The notes: a model not told the origin generated them from the letters alone. DNA of 64,000 bases from Prosthecobacter dejongeii (GCF_014203045.1 NZ_JACHIF010000010.1:1-64000), one strand, 5' to 3'; shown: positions 25,223-34,612, numbered from the stretch's first letter. Made by a program: numbers and translations.

Positions 25223-25271
25223 GAAAACTTTAGCATTCGCACGTTTCGTGCGGCGTTTCATAGTACATCGA

Positions 25272-26069
25272 ATGATCCGTCTCTTGCAACGCATGGATGA
25301 TGCCCAGCCTCGGCACGCTGAGGGTGGCGCATCAGCCCCCCTCCCTGCCCTGCGCCCAGTCACCTTGCTGGCCGATGCCGATGAGTCTGCTGAAACCGCC
25401 CTGGAGGACTGGTCGCGCGGTCTGGACTGGGTTCATTGGCTCTTTTCCAGCATTCGCCAAAGGCTCCCAGGCATCCACTTTCACGCGCTCCATCTGCCGC
25501 AGCCCTCCTTGTATCCTCGCGCCCCCATCACCCAGCAAGCCCTGGCTGCGCGTTGGGAAAACTTCACCCAGCAGGACCTGCGAGGCTCTCTGGGGCAGGG
25601 TCTCATCCAGGCCTGGCAGGCAACCCAGGCGCAGGATCTCCCACGCTTGCTTGAGCTGGATGCACAGTTTTCCATCACCCTTTCACCTGCCAGTCGTGAA
25701 ACCAGCGCTGAGGCAGGCGCGCGCCTTTTGCAAGGCACCCGAGGAGCCCGTTACCAGGGCATTCTGGGACGTTACCGCACACTTCAAGAAGAAGGCCAGA
25801 CGGCGGGACACTTCCTCATCGTTTGGGCAGCCGTGGCCCATTTTTTCCAGCTCAGCCTCGCCAGCGTCATTGCCGAATACATTCGCTTGGAATGGGACCT
25901 TGCCACCCGGCATTTGCCGACTCCCATCGCACCCATCCGGGACGAGTCCATCGCAACCCTGACCAGCCAGCTCATGCACACGCCGAGGATCGGCCTGCAA
26001 TTGTTGGGCACCGAAGCAGATCAAATCAATGGATCAGCGGCAGAGCCCGTTTCCCAACAGGCTCCCTGA
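25272..26069 (+). CDS. Hypothetical helical protein (weak UreF-like resemblance)
   Basis: A protein of about 265 residues, depending on start, rich in Ala, Leu, Gln and helical throughout, with no signal peptide. The second half (LLELDAQFSITLSPASRE, TAGHFLIVWAAVAHFF, VIAEYIRLEWDLA) reminds me of the urease accessory protein UreF in spacing and character, but the N-terminus does not, and no urease gene is near. I therefore leave it unnamed. Possible starts are 25221, 25272 and 25293; I use 25272 because 25221 collides with the divergent YkgJ start. It is convergent with the dehydrogenase gene, touching at 26069/26070. Confidence 0.55.
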   Translation: MIRLLQRMDDAQPRHAEGGASAPLPALRPVTLLADADESAETALEDWSRGLDWVHWLFSSIRQRLPGIHFHALHLPQPSLYPRAPITQQALAARWENFTQQDLRGSLGQGLIQAWQATQAQDLPRLLELDAQFSITLSPASRETSAEAGARLLQGTRGARYQGILGRYRTLQEEGQTAGHFLIVWAAVAHFFQLSLASVIAEYIRLEWDLATRHLPTPIAPIRDESIATLTSQLMHTPRIGLQLLGTEADQINGSAAEPVSQQAP

Positions 26070-27599
26070 TTACTCGATCGGGATGCGATTCAGCGTGTAA
26101 GCAGAAAGCCGATGCCAAAGTGGGGTGCCGTCCTTGGCATTGACCTCCGGCAGCTCGAATTCGTGGACAAACCCCACGCGGAGATTGGCGCATTTCACCG
26201 TCAAACTCAGCCCGTCCTTAGAAAGCTGCCAGTCACTCAGTTTCAGCGCCGCAGCATCCACTTCAGGACTCCCATACTTGGCGGTAAAAAGGTAAGTGTA
26301 GCTTTGAGCCTTCGTCTCGGTCCAGTTGGCAGGCTTGATGGGGCGCGTGAAGGTAAAACGAAAACCATCTTTCAGAGCCTGCAACTTCTGCACTTCCAGA
26401 GGTTTTTTTCCCGTGGGCACCAGACGCTGGATTCCAAAAGGCCGATTCCCATAACTGTTCCATCCACGATTGGACTGGCCCACCACCATGGAACCATCCT
26501 GGAGAAAATTCAGCGTCAATACCGCGCTTTGCAGTCCATTGATGAAGGGGAAACAGGCCCCCTGATACTCGCCACCCACCTTTTCCAAAGCCACGCGGTT
26601 CACACCAGACAGCACGAACTCCCCCACAAAAAGCTGCTTTTCAAAAGGGCCGAATTTGCCCCCCGTCTCATCGCAACGCAAACCCGTGGGACTCTGGCCT
26701 AACTTCACGTATGGAAACCAGACCGCCGGCGGGGTGTAATAGGGCAACTGCTTCATCGCCTCCGCCACGGTGATGCCATCCGGCTGTTTGCCTTCCGGCG
26801 GCGGGATCGGTGAATCCGCCCGCTTCATATCCACGAGAGAATCCGCGTGGCTAAAGTACGCTCCTTTGCGGATGTGGACCAACGGGTTGGTCGGCATCCA
26901 GTTGCCCTGCTGATCGGTGGCAAAGATGTCTCCTTCCGCATTCAAGCCGATGCCGCACGGGCTGCGGAATCCTGCACTAAATCCCGTCGCTTGAGTGCTG
27001 CCTTTCGGCGTAATGACCGACCAGCCACGCCAGAGTGGATGCACACCTTCCTCCCCTGCCCCAGCCCACTTTTTGCCCATGGAGCAGTTCAGCGTGTTGT
27101 GCATGTTTCCCTCACGATCAAAGACAGGACCGTAAGCATACTCGTGGTAAGCACCCGAAACACCCCAGCCCTGACCCACGGTCTGGTATTCATCAGCCAG
27201 CCCATCCCCATCCGTATCACGCAGACGCGTCACCTCAGATCTTTGGGTCACATACAGCGCCCCCTCATACCAGGCTAGGCCTAGGATCTCATGCATGCCA
27301 GAGGCAAAGAGCTTGTACCCCAAGTTCTCCACCGTCGCAGGTTCAGCCTGCGGGTTCTGGATGATCCACACCTCGCCTTTACGGATGGCTACCGCCAGCT
27401 TCCCATCTGGCAAAACAGCGAGGCCACTCGCCTCCAGATTCGTGCCTTTAGGCACCGCGTACGTGACGATGCGATAGTAGGGGTTCGGCTCTTCAGCGGG
27501 CAGCAACGGTGCCACCAGCAGGGTTAAAAACGGGATCATTCCAGCCCACTGATTTTTCAGCTTCGCTGGAATCCATCGGCTCACTCGTTGGAAAGACAT
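26070..27599 (-). CDS. Secreted beta-propeller (sorbosone-dehydrogenase-like) protein
   Basis: A 509-residue exported protein; an N-terminal hydrophobic segment ending near LPAEEP looks like a signal peptide. The body is a six-bladed beta-propeller of the soluble glucose/L-sorbosone dehydrogenase type: EASGLAVLPDGKLAVAIRKGEVW, RLRDTDGDGLADEYQTV, AGFRSPCGIGLNAEGDIFATD, NRVALEKVGGEYQG. Cys-containing motif SPCGIG occurs in many of these PVC-group proteins. It probably oxidises a sugar or polyol, or binds a quinone cofactor. Its ATG overlaps the stop of the penta-heme cytochrome (TAATG), so electrons may pass to that cytochrome. Confidence 0.8.
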   Translation of the reverse strand: MSFQRVSRWIPAKLKNQWAGMIPFLTLLVAPLLPAEEPNPYYRIVTYAVPKGTNLEASGLAVLPDGKLAVAIRKGEVWIIQNPQAEPATVENLGYKLFASGMHEILGLAWYEGALYVTQRSEVTRLRDTDGDGLADEYQTVGQGWGVSGAYHEYAYGPVFDREGNMHNTLNCSMGKKWAGAGEEGVHPLWRGWSVITPKGSTQATGFSAGFRSPCGIGLNAEGDIFATDQQGNWMPTNPLVHIRKGAYFSHADSLVDMKRADSPIPPPEGKQPDGITVAEAMKQLPYYTPPAVWFPYVKLGQSPTGLRCDETGGKFGPFEKQLFVGEFVLSGVNRVALEKVGGEYQGACFPFINGLQSAVLTLNFLQDGSMVVGQSNRGWNSYGNRPFGIQRLVPTGKKPLEVQKLQALKDGFRFTFTRPIKPANWTETKAQSYTYLFTAKYGSPEVDAAALKLSDWQLSKDGLSLTVKCANLRVGFVHEFELPEVNAKDGTPLWHRLSAYTLNRIPIE

Positions 27600-29710
27600 T
27601 ACCATGACAGCACCTCCCTAATCACCTTGCCATTGATCTTGATTTCGTGGTCGAATCCTTTGCCATCGGGAGCTGGTTTTAAGGTATCCTCCACCGATTG
27701 ACCATCTTGCTGATACAGGAAGGTGGGCACACCGACCTTATCCAGGCGGTAACCTGAAAACACTCGCTTCCCTGTCGCCTGAGGTAACGCTTTGAGGTCT
27801 GTGCCCAACGGCTTGATCGGCAGCATCTCGCGGCTTTGCCAGTTGCTCATCGCATCTAGAAAACGCCCCCGCCACACCTGCGTCCAGCGCACCTGTACGG
27901 CATCAAAGGTGGCATGCAATCCCTGAGGAAAACCGACGGCGATGGCATGACTGCCCGCACCTTCAATAAAGCTACGAAAAACGATGGGACGCCCCGCCTT
28001 TTCAGGCTTCAGTTCAAAGTCCTCCGTGGACAAAAGCCCCTCTGGCAGAGGCTGCCCATCCAATTCCTTGAGATAGATCCAAATGGACTCGATCTCTTGA
28101 TCCGCCTTCTTTCTTCCCATGAACATCGGTGGCATCATGGTGCCAGGCTGCGTGGCCTGAGGATTGAGCAACAGCTCTTTAAAATACTCTGGCTGGAGCC
28201 GCTCCACCGTGTGGGTCAGACGGATCACCGGAGGCCCCAGCGATTTACGCTCCTTCAAACCATGGCAAGCCACGCACGCGAGACCAGTCGCACCCATGAG
28301 CTGCCGCCCACTTTCCGCACGGTGATGTTTTGCCAGCCCACTGATGTCAATGGCCACGGGCTGTTCCCGCTTATCCGCCTCGGGCAAAAGGTCTAACAAC
28401 ATCTCTGTCTGCGCCTGACCAAAATTTGGCATTCGCGTGTCCATGTAGGGCCTCACACTCCCCCCTTCTCCCCATAGCACTTTTGTAAGCCAACCCTTCG
28501 TCAGTTTACGACCCACGTGGTCTAGATTCGGTGGTAAGTGCGCCAGTTCGCCGAGCGATTCAGCACTGCCATCATTGGAGCCGAAATACTGAGCCCGTGG
28601 GTCTTCTGGGCCGCCTTTGCCATCGCGATCATGGCAGGCATAGCAGTTCAGTCGTGTCATTTGCCAGTCCACCTTTTGCTCTGCCGTCATGGCTGGAGCC
28701 TCTTGTTTCTGAATCGCCGTAATGGCGAGACGAAGGGCACGTTTCTGCAGCTCATTCAGGTCAAAGCGAGGGATGCCACTAGGCTGGATGGCAGCTAGAC
28801 AACCGGCGTCCACTTTCAGCCCAGCTAGCGCTTTGGGTTTTGATGCTGAGACTTTTGTGTCCCCCGTAGGCAAGACATCGGTATGGCAGGCCACACAATT
28901 CATCTGAGCGAAAACCTCACGGCCCTTCTCCACTCCCTGTTTAGGCAGCTTCAGTGCCGCACGTTCCGCCGCCACTTCCACCTCGCGCCCCAGGTGCATG
29001 TAGGCGGCAATGTCTGCGGCCTCTTGCAGGCTTAGCCTCATGTTTGGCATGCGACCTGAAGGACGATGGGAAAGAGGATCAAAAAGAAACTCGGTAAGTG
29101 CATCCGCCGAATAAGCCTCGGCCAAGATCAAAGGCACCGAACCCAAACCTGGTTTTTCGATCTCGGCATCTGCGGCAGCCTTGGCTGGTCGGTAGTCTGT
29201 GGCGGGTTCATGGCAGGCCACACAGCCCACTTTATGATAGAGATCCTTTCCACGTGCCATGTCTCCAACCGGCATTTTCGGGGTGGCCGGATTCAGCGAA
29301 CTGAGAAACTCCGTCAAAGCTTCCACCTTCTCAGCATCCCCCTCTTCACCAGCAAAGAGCCCCGGCATTTGAGTACCTTTTTTGCGATGCTGCGGACTAC
29401 GAATCATCATCCACAAATTGTCGGCATCCAGCCGAGCCCCCACTTTAGATAGGTTTGGCGCAGGCTTTGGAGCCAAACGTTCCTGCCAGGATTTCGGCGG
29501 CACATGACAAGCCGTGCAATTCAGTTCCCCTAACAATAAGTATCCACCTTCCACCACATGCTCATCAGGATCTTGCGGCAGGTTAAACTGGTCAAAGTTA
29601 AAAACATAAGCATGGTTGATCGGCTCTGCCTGCAAAGGATGCGCATGGGCAGAGCCGCCGAAAAACGCCAAGGGCGCCAAAACGGCCATGAGCTTGGTGG
29701 TGCGGGTCAT
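27599..29710 (-). CDS. Exported penta-heme c-type cytochrome
   Basis: A 703-residue protein with a signal peptide (MAVLAPLAFFGGSAHA). It has five CxxCH heme c motifs: NCTACH near residue 64, GCVACH near 165, NCVACH near 272, NCYACH near 358 and ACVACH near 480. Distal Met candidates occur in stretches such as GTQMPG, GRMPNM, DTRMPN and TMMPPMF. The last 150 residues are beta-rich and heme-free. It should carry electrons in the periplasm from the propeller protein encoded next in the operon. Start ATG at 29710; the longer frame to 29788 overlaps the PfpI gene and lacks a signal peptide. Confidence 0.9.
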   Translation of the reverse strand: MTRTTKLMAVLAPLAFFGGSAHAHPLQAEPINHAYVFNFDQFNLPQDPDEHVVEGGYLLLGELNCTACHVPPKSWQERLAPKPAPNLSKVGARLDADNLWMMIRSPQHRKKGTQMPGLFAGEEGDAEKVEALTEFLSSLNPATPKMPVGDMARGKDLYHKVGCVACHEPATDYRPAKAAADAEIEKPGLGSVPLILAEAYSADALTEFLFDPLSHRPSGRMPNMRLSLQEAADIAAYMHLGREVEVAAERAALKLPKQGVEKGREVFAQMNCVACHTDVLPTGDTKVSASKPKALAGLKVDAGCLAAIQPSGIPRFDLNELQKRALRLAITAIQKQEAPAMTAEQKVDWQMTRLNCYACHDRDGKGGPEDPRAQYFGSNDGSAESLGELAHLPPNLDHVGRKLTKGWLTKVLWGEGGSVRPYMDTRMPNFGQAQTEMLLDLLPEADKREQPVAIDISGLAKHHRAESGRQLMGATGLACVACHGLKERKSLGPPVIRLTHTVERLQPEYFKELLLNPQATQPGTMMPPMFMGRKKADQEIESIWIYLKELDGQPLPEGLLSTEDFELKPEKAGRPIVFRSFIEGAGSHAIAVGFPQGLHATFDAVQVRWTQVWRGRFLDAMSNWQSREMLPIKPLGTDLKALPQATGKRVFSGYRLDKVGVPTFLYQQDGQSVEDTLKPAPDGKGFDHEIKINGKVIREVLSW

Positions 29711-29742
29711 AGTGGGTGACTTGGCGTTTTCTCGATCATCTG

Positions 29743-30318
29743 CTAGATGCCCATTTTCGCGCGCTCGGCGTCCAGCGCCTGGATCCATGGGCCGATGAAG
29801 TGGCCACTGTCATGATAAGTGCGGCCAGAATACATGTGCTGATCAATCACGCAGGGCTCATTCACGTAAATACCGCCGCAGATTTCCAGGTCGAATTTGC
29901 ACTTGGCCACCGTGGCCATACGCAGCCCTTTCACGATGTCTGCACGAGCAGGAATCTCGACACCGTGACACACACTCGCACAGGGTTTTTTCTGTTCCCA
30001 GAACCACTTGGTGATACGCAGCAGGTCTGCGTCTTCACGGATGTACTCAGGGGCACGACCACCGCTGAAAAAGATGCCCACATAGTCTTCAGGATTGATG
30101 TCTTTGAAGGCGATATCGGCATCAATGCTGTAACCTTCCCACTCTTTCGTGATGGTCCAGCCAGGTTTCACCTCATGCAGCACCATCTGGTACTTCCGTT
30201 TTTCCGGCGCAGCGACGATGGGCTTATAACCACCTTCAATCAGTCGGTAAAAAGGATAAAGGGTATCAACAGTCTCGGTGGCATCACCGACGATCAGGAG
30301 GACTTTGGCTTCGGACAT
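29743..30318 (-). CDS. DJ-1/PfpI family protein
   Basis: A 191-residue protein of the class I glutamine-amidotransferase-like fold. The nucleophile elbow is SVCHGV with Cys117 and the following His118; the oxyanion Gly lies in FFSGGRAPEYI. The family includes proteases, glyoxalases and deglycases. Its length and the ...EYIREDADLL segment match the PfpI/YhbO branch. It is predicted cytoplasmic. It sits between an exported isomerase and an exported cytochrome in one operon (gaps of 49 and 32 bases), so a role with reactive sugar-derived aldehydes is possible. Confidence 0.87.
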   Translation of the reverse strand: MSEAKVLLIVGDATETVDTLYPFYRLIEGGYKPIVAAPEKRKYQMVLHEVKPGWTITKEWEGYSIDADIAFKDINPEDYVGIFFSGGRAPEYIREDADLLRITKWFWEQKKPCASVCHGVEIPARADIVKGLRMATVAKCKFDLEICGGIYVNEPCVIDQHMYSGRTYHDSGHFIGPWIQALDAERAKMGI

Positions 30319-30367
30319 AGAGGGATGGGACAGGGTCTTTTACAGGGTTGGGGGAGGTGACAGAAAG

Positions 30368-31261
30368 TTAAATCAAACTGTCGAGATGGTTTTTAGCTCG
30401 CACGATTTCAGCGGTGGTTTCCGCAGCCGTGGGCAAAATGGGAATGCCTCGAGGAGTGGGGTGCATGAAGATCTCGGTAGGGCCGGTGAAATTCACTTCG
30501 CGGAGCGCCTGCAAAAGGGGCTTCCAGTCCAGCTTGCCGCGACCAGGCATCTGTTGGATCTCTTCCTCTTTCGGCATCGGCTTCATGCAGCCAAGGCCGT
30601 GTTCCCAGGCATAAAACAACGTCATTTTTTGATCAATGTGGCGGATCAAATCTGAAAGCAGTTGGGTGTCTTGAGGTAAATGGTAGGGCGCCAGTGCAAT
30701 GCCGATGCCCGGCAAGTCACGGATATCATCAGCCAGCCAGCGCAGGGAGTCCGGCGTATCAATCAAGTTATTGATGTGGTTCTCGATGCCGATCTCCACA
30801 CCGTTCTCGGCAGCCAAAGCGGCATGGGGTTTCATCTTCTCGACAAAGGCCTTCACATTTAGGCGCAGTTGCTCCGGGGTCACCTTATACTCGCCCGTGC
30901 CGCCGGTGACGATGAACGTGCCACCTAGTTTTTTCACTAGCTTAATCTCTTCCGTCAATTTGAGGGGTCCCAGATCATACCGCGTGCTTCCGCCAAAGCT
31001 GACGCCGTTTTGCTTCAACAAATCGGCAAACTTATCATGCCCCATGGCATCCAATTCCTCACGCTGTGTACCATGCTTTTTTGGCCAGAGTTCGATGCCT
31101 GTGGAACCCGTCTTTTTGACTTCAGGCAGGATTTCCGTCAGCGAAAGATTACCATACATGGCGGAGGCCAGCATGTAGTTCAACTTCCACGGAGTGGGGG
31201 CAGCCCAGGCAGGTGCAGCCGTCAGCGCGGCTAGGGATTGGAGGAAATGACGGCGATTCAT
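30368..31261 (-). CDS. Exported sugar phosphate isomerase/epimerase-like TIM barrel
   Basis: A 297-residue protein with an N-terminal Tat-type signal (NRRHFLQSLAALTAAPAWAA). The rest is a TIM barrel of the AP-endonuclease-2/xylose-isomerase-like family: GSTGIELWPKK, GGTFIVTGGTGEYK, GVEIGIENHINNL, and TLFYAWEHGLG. These Glu and His residues fit the divalent-metal site of sugar isomerases/epimerases. It is probably a periplasmic sugar-converting enzyme and the first gene of a four-gene operon with the DJ-1 protein, cytochrome and propeller. Its substrate is unknown. Confidence 0.84.
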   Translation of the reverse strand: MNRRHFLQSLAALTAAPAWAAPTPWKLNYMLASAMYGNLSLTEILPEVKKTGSTGIELWPKKHGTQREELDAMGHDKFADLLKQNGVSFGGSTRYDLGPLKLTEEIKLVKKLGGTFIVTGGTGEYKVTPEQLRLNVKAFVEKMKPHAALAAENGVEIGIENHINNLIDTPDSLRWLADDIRDLPGIGIALAPYHLPQDTQLLSDLIRHIDQKMTLFYAWEHGLGCMKPMPKEEEIQQMPGRGKLDWKPLLQALREVNFTGPTEIFMHPTPRGIPILPTAAETTAEIVRAKNHLDSLI

Positions 31262-31417
31262 GGTTGTGCGCTATTGAACGAGGGGAAATGACAGGATTCA
31301 TTCAGACTTTAAAGCACCTTCTTCAGATTTTGCGGCGCGGCTAAACGTTCATCATGGCCACACAGATGTCGCCTCATTCCTTTTGCACCACCTTCCGGTC
31401 CCGCCTAGGGTCAGACC

Positions 31418-32434
31418 ATGAATCGTACTGTCTATGGCTGTCTTTTAGCCGCCCTCGCCGTTTTCTTGCTCGTTAGCCTCAGTCTCAATGCTGTGCAGTT
31501 TATGGCCCTTGTGGGTGAGCAGTTTGCAGGCATGCCCCTGCCAAAAGAAAACCTCACCGAAAAAGTCGAGGTGGAAGGCAAGGCGAATGTGTCCGACAAA
31601 ATCGTCCACCTGGACCTGGAAGGCATCATCAGCTCCATGAGCACTGGAGGTTTCTTGGAAAACGCCCTGCCTAGCGTGGAGATCATCAAACGCAGCTTGG
31701 AACAAGCTTTGGCAGATTCAGAAGTGAAAGCCATCGTCCTGCGAATCAATTCCCCGGGAGGTGAAGTAACGGCCTCAGATATCATCTATGCGGCTGTGAA
31801 AAAGGCCGCCGCGCAAAAGCCAGTGATCGTTTACATGGACTCCGTGGCTGCCAGTGGTGGTTATTATGTGGCCTGCGGCGCGACTAAAGTCATCGCTAGC
31901 GAGACCACTCTCACCGCTAGTATCGGCGTCATCATGGAGTCCATCAATTACCATGAACTGTTTGGCAAAGTCGGCCTAGGTTCACAAACTTTCACCAGCG
32001 GTGCTTTCAAGGATACCCTGAGTGGCGCCCGCCCGATGCGCGATGATGAAAAATTGTATATTCAGGGTCTGGTGGACACAATGTATGACCGCTTTTTAAG
32101 CATTGTGTCTGAAGCCCGCAAAGTTCCCAAAGATGTACTCAAAAACACCGTCGCCGATGGCCGCGTCGTGACAGGTCGCCAAGCCTTGGACGCAAAGCTG
32201 GTGGACCAGATTGGTTACATCGAAGATGCCTACGCTTTAGCGAAACAACTGGCCGATGCGCCCGATGCAGCCGTGGTAAAATACCAATCCATCCCCAGCC
32301 TCTTCAGCGTTCTCGGAATGGCATCAGCCAAAGCTCAGGCTCCCACTAAAGTCGAACTCGACCTCACGGGCGGTGTCTTCCCCAAGCTGCAAGCCGGACT
32401 CATGTATTACCTCCCTGGTTCCTACCTCCGCTAA
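31418..32434 (+). CDS. sppA: Signal peptide peptidase SppA, short form
   Basis: A 338-residue S49 peptidase with one N-terminal membrane segment. The serine nucleophile lies in SVAASGGYYVACGA near residue 145 and the general-base lysine in SGAFKDTLSGARPM near 198, as in the short Gram-positive-type SppA. Earlier motif AIVLRINSPGGEVTASD is also characteristic. It cleaves leftover signal peptides in the inner membrane. It is divergent from the isomerase gene; the CPBP protease starts 19 bases after its stop, so sppA may head the operon through tsaB. Confidence 0.93.
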   Translation: MNRTVYGCLLAALAVFLLVSLSLNAVQFMALVGEQFAGMPLPKENLTEKVEVEGKANVSDKIVHLDLEGIISSMSTGGFLENALPSVEIIKRSLEQALADSEVKAIVLRINSPGGEVTASDIIYAAVKKAAAQKPVIVYMDSVAASGGYYVACGATKVIASETTLTASIGVIMESINYHELFGKVGLGSQTFTSGAFKDTLSGARPMRDDEKLYIQGLVDTMYDRFLSIVSEARKVPKDVLKNTVADGRVVTGRQALDAKLVDQIGYIEDAYALAKQLADAPDAAVVKYQSIPSLFSVLGMASAKAQAPTKVELDLTGGVFPKLQAGLMYYLPGSYLR

Positions 32435-32453
32435 GTTTACGCACGCTTTTTTT

Positions 32454-33305
32454 ATGGATGCTCCCACCATCGGCGTTTTACGCGATGTCACCCTTTTGGT
32501 TTGGCTAGCGCTGCTTATCGGAGTGGCTGCCTATAAATGGATCCGCCAGACCCGGCCGACTGCCGCCTGGAACTGGGAGGGTCGTGTGGATGCACGCCCC
32601 TACCAGATCTCAGATGCCGTCATCGTTGGGGCACTTTCTTTGATGGTTCTCATAGGTCTTCAGCGCGCCACGCCAAAGCCGATGGAAACAGCCGATGAAC
32701 TCAACGCCGTCAGCATGTTCATGAGCATCGTGCTGCAACTTCTCGTCTGTGCAGTCCTGCTGTTTTACATCCGTGCCGTTCGCAACCTGAATCCGCTGGA
32801 AATTTTTGGGCTCAGTCGCTTGCCGCTGCATCACATTGGCGCTTACGCCCTGGTCTTGATGATTCCCACTTTCATGATCGTCATGGCGACATCCGCAGGC
32901 GTGACTACCTGGATGGAGGGCTTTTGGCCAGAGCTTCAACAACAAGCCTCCGTGGAGGCTTTTCGAACCTCCAAGGATCCCATGGCCAAAATCATGCTCG
33001 TCATTGCGGCAGTCATCGTAGCACCCATCGTCGAAGAAACCGTTTTCCGAGGTTTCATTTATGGTGTGATCAAACGATTTACCGACAGTTACTTTGCCGC
33101 GCTTTGCTCCGCACTGCTTTTTGCCGCCATCCATCTTCACATCGGCAGCCTCATTCCATTGAGCGTACTGGCCCTGATTTTCTGCTTCGCTTATGAACGC
33201 ACAGGCAGCCTCGCTGTGCCTATGACCATGCATGCCATATTTAACGGCAGCAGTCTCCTGCTCATGATCCTTTCCCCCAACTTGAATGATGCAAACCCTG
33301 GCTGA
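32454..33305 (+). CDS. CPBP family intramembrane glutamic endopeptidase
   Basis: A 283-residue protein with about eight hydrophobic helices. The CPBP/Abi motifs are IVEETVFRGFIYG (EExxxR, Glu near 194), FAAIHLHIG and MHAIFNGSS. These residues form the intramembrane active site of type II CAAX prenyl endopeptidase-like proteins. In bacteria many members are linked with bacteriocin immunity or membrane stress. I chose the ATG at 32454; an alternative frame extends into sppA. Its end overlaps thiL by 20 bases. Confidence 0.9.
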   Translation: MDAPTIGVLRDVTLLVWLALLIGVAAYKWIRQTRPTAAWNWEGRVDARPYQISDAVIVGALSLMVLIGLQRATPKPMETADELNAVSMFMSIVLQLLVCAVLLFYIRAVRNLNPLEIFGLSRLPLHHIGAYALVLMIPTFMIVMATSAGVTTWMEGFWPELQQQASVEAFRTSKDPMAKIMLVIAAVIVAPIVEETVFRGFIYGVIKRFTDSYFAALCSALLFAAIHLHIGSLIPLSVLALIFCFAYERTGSLAVPMTMHAIFNGSSLLLMILSPNLNDANPG

Positions 33306-34173
33306 CATCGGCGAGGACGAACTCATTCGCCAATTTGTTCGGGGGCTCAAACAAGATGCCAGTGTCATCGCTGGTCCGGGGGATGATTGTGCCGTGGTTC
33401 AGGGCAGTCGTGAGGCCCTAGTTCTCAAAACAGACACCGTCGTCGAAGGCGTGCATTTCACGGAGGCCACTCCTGCCCGGCTCATTGGCCGCAAGGCTAT
33501 GGCACGCGTGATCAGTGACTTCGCCGCTATGGCCGCCACTCCGCGCCATGCCCTCATCACCTTCATCGCACCGCCTCATATCCCGGTGAAACGGGCCCTA
33601 GAAGTGTACGCAGGCCTGCGCTCCATGGCGGAGTCTTTCGGGATCAACATCGTCGGCGGTGAAACGTCCCGAGGAAATCAACTCATCCTCACCGTGAGCA
33701 TGACTGGCACCGCGCCTAACCATCAATGGATTTCCAGAAACCAGGCCCGCGTGGGCGATGACCTCTATGTGACGGGCCGCCTAGGTGGCTCCATCCAGGG
33801 TAAACACCTGAAATTTACCCCACGCATGGCCGAGGCTCATTGGCTGGCCAAAAACCTCAAAGTGCATGCGATGATGGATATCAGCGATGGCCTTGCTCAA
33901 GACCTACCCCGCCTCGCCAACGCTTGTGGGCTGGGGTTTGAGGTGGACTTAGCAGCCCTGCCTCGCACCCCAGGATGCACACCACAGCAGGCCTGGGGTG
34001 ATGGAGAAGATTACGAACTCCTGCTGGCCATTTCGCCCAAAACCTCAGCCCAAAAACTTGAGACGTGGAAAAAAACTTTCCCCAAACTGAAGCTCACCCG
34101 CATCGGTCATTTGGTAGAAAAACAAGACGCCCCACTTGCCCCTAGCGGCGGCTGGCAGCATTTTCGTTCCTGA
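33286..34173 (+). CDS. thiL: Thiamine-monophosphate kinase
   Basis: A 295-residue ATP-dependent kinase that phosphorylates thiamine monophosphate to thiamine diphosphate. It has GPGDDCAVVQGS at the N-terminus, KTDTVVEGVHFTEATPARLIGRKAMARVISDFAAM and MMDISDGLAQDL, all ThiL/PurM-type motifs, plus NIVGGETSRG. Start ATG at 33286 overlaps the CPBP gene; the ATG at 33289 is equally possible. tsaE begins 4 bases after the stop. Confidence 0.94.
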   Translation: MMQTLADIGEDELIRQFVRGLKQDASVIAGPGDDCAVVQGSREALVLKTDTVVEGVHFTEATPARLIGRKAMARVISDFAAMAATPRHALITFIAPPHIPVKRALEVYAGLRSMAESFGINIVGGETSRGNQLILTVSMTGTAPNHQWISRNQARVGDDLYVTGRLGGSIQGKHLKFTPRMAEAHWLAKNLKVHAMMDISDGLAQDLPRLANACGLGFEVDLAALPRTPGCTPQQAWGDGEDYELLLAISPKTSAQKLETWKKTFPKLKLTRIGHLVEKQDAPLAPSGGWQHFRS

Positions 34174-34177
34174 TTGC

Positions 34178-34612
34178 ATGATGGATTCCGAAGTCACCTT
34201 GTCCACGCCTGAGGCCACCCTGGAATGGGGTGCCGAGTTGGCCCGCACCCTGCAACCCGGAACCGTCATTGCCCTGTGCGGTCATCTAGGAGCGGGCAAA
34301 ACCCAGGCTACGAAGGGCATCGTCAGCGGATTCAGTTCCCGGGCGGATGTCACCAGCCCTACTTTTACCCTGGTGCATGAATACCTGGACGGTCGCGTGC
34401 CCATTTTCCATTTCGACTTTTATCGCATGGATACGGCCCAGCAGGTCCTCACCGTCGGCTGGGATGACTTCCTTGATGAACCTGGCGTGGTCATCGTGGA
34501 GTGGGCCGATTTATTTCCTGAGCTCCTGCCAGATCACACCCGCTGGTTTCATTTCACCTCCTTGCCCACGGGCGAAAGACGGGTGAAGGAAAGCGATTCC
34601 GCCCCCGCATGA
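34178..34612 (+). CDS. tsaE: tRNA threonylcarbamoyladenosine biosynthesis ATPase
   Basis: A 144-residue P-loop ATPase. Walker A is GHLGAGKTQATKGIV and the TsaE signature SPTFTLVHEYLDGRVPIFHFDFYR follows. It helps TsaB-TsaD-TsaC make the t6A modification of ANN-decoding tRNAs. It overlaps tsaB by four bases, so the two partners of one complex are translationally coupled. Confidence 0.95.
   Translation: MMDSEVTLSTPEATLEWGAELARTLQPGTVIALCGHLGAGKTQATKGIVSGFSSRADVTSPTFTLVHEYLDGRVPIFHFDFYRMDTAQQVLTVGWDDFLDEPGVVIVEWADLFPELLPDHTRWFHFTSLPTGERRVKESDSAPA

Noticed and set aside
32610-33368. Minus-strand frame antisense to the CPBP protease and thiL
   Set aside because: Both plus-strand genes have clear catalytic motifs; the antisense product has none.
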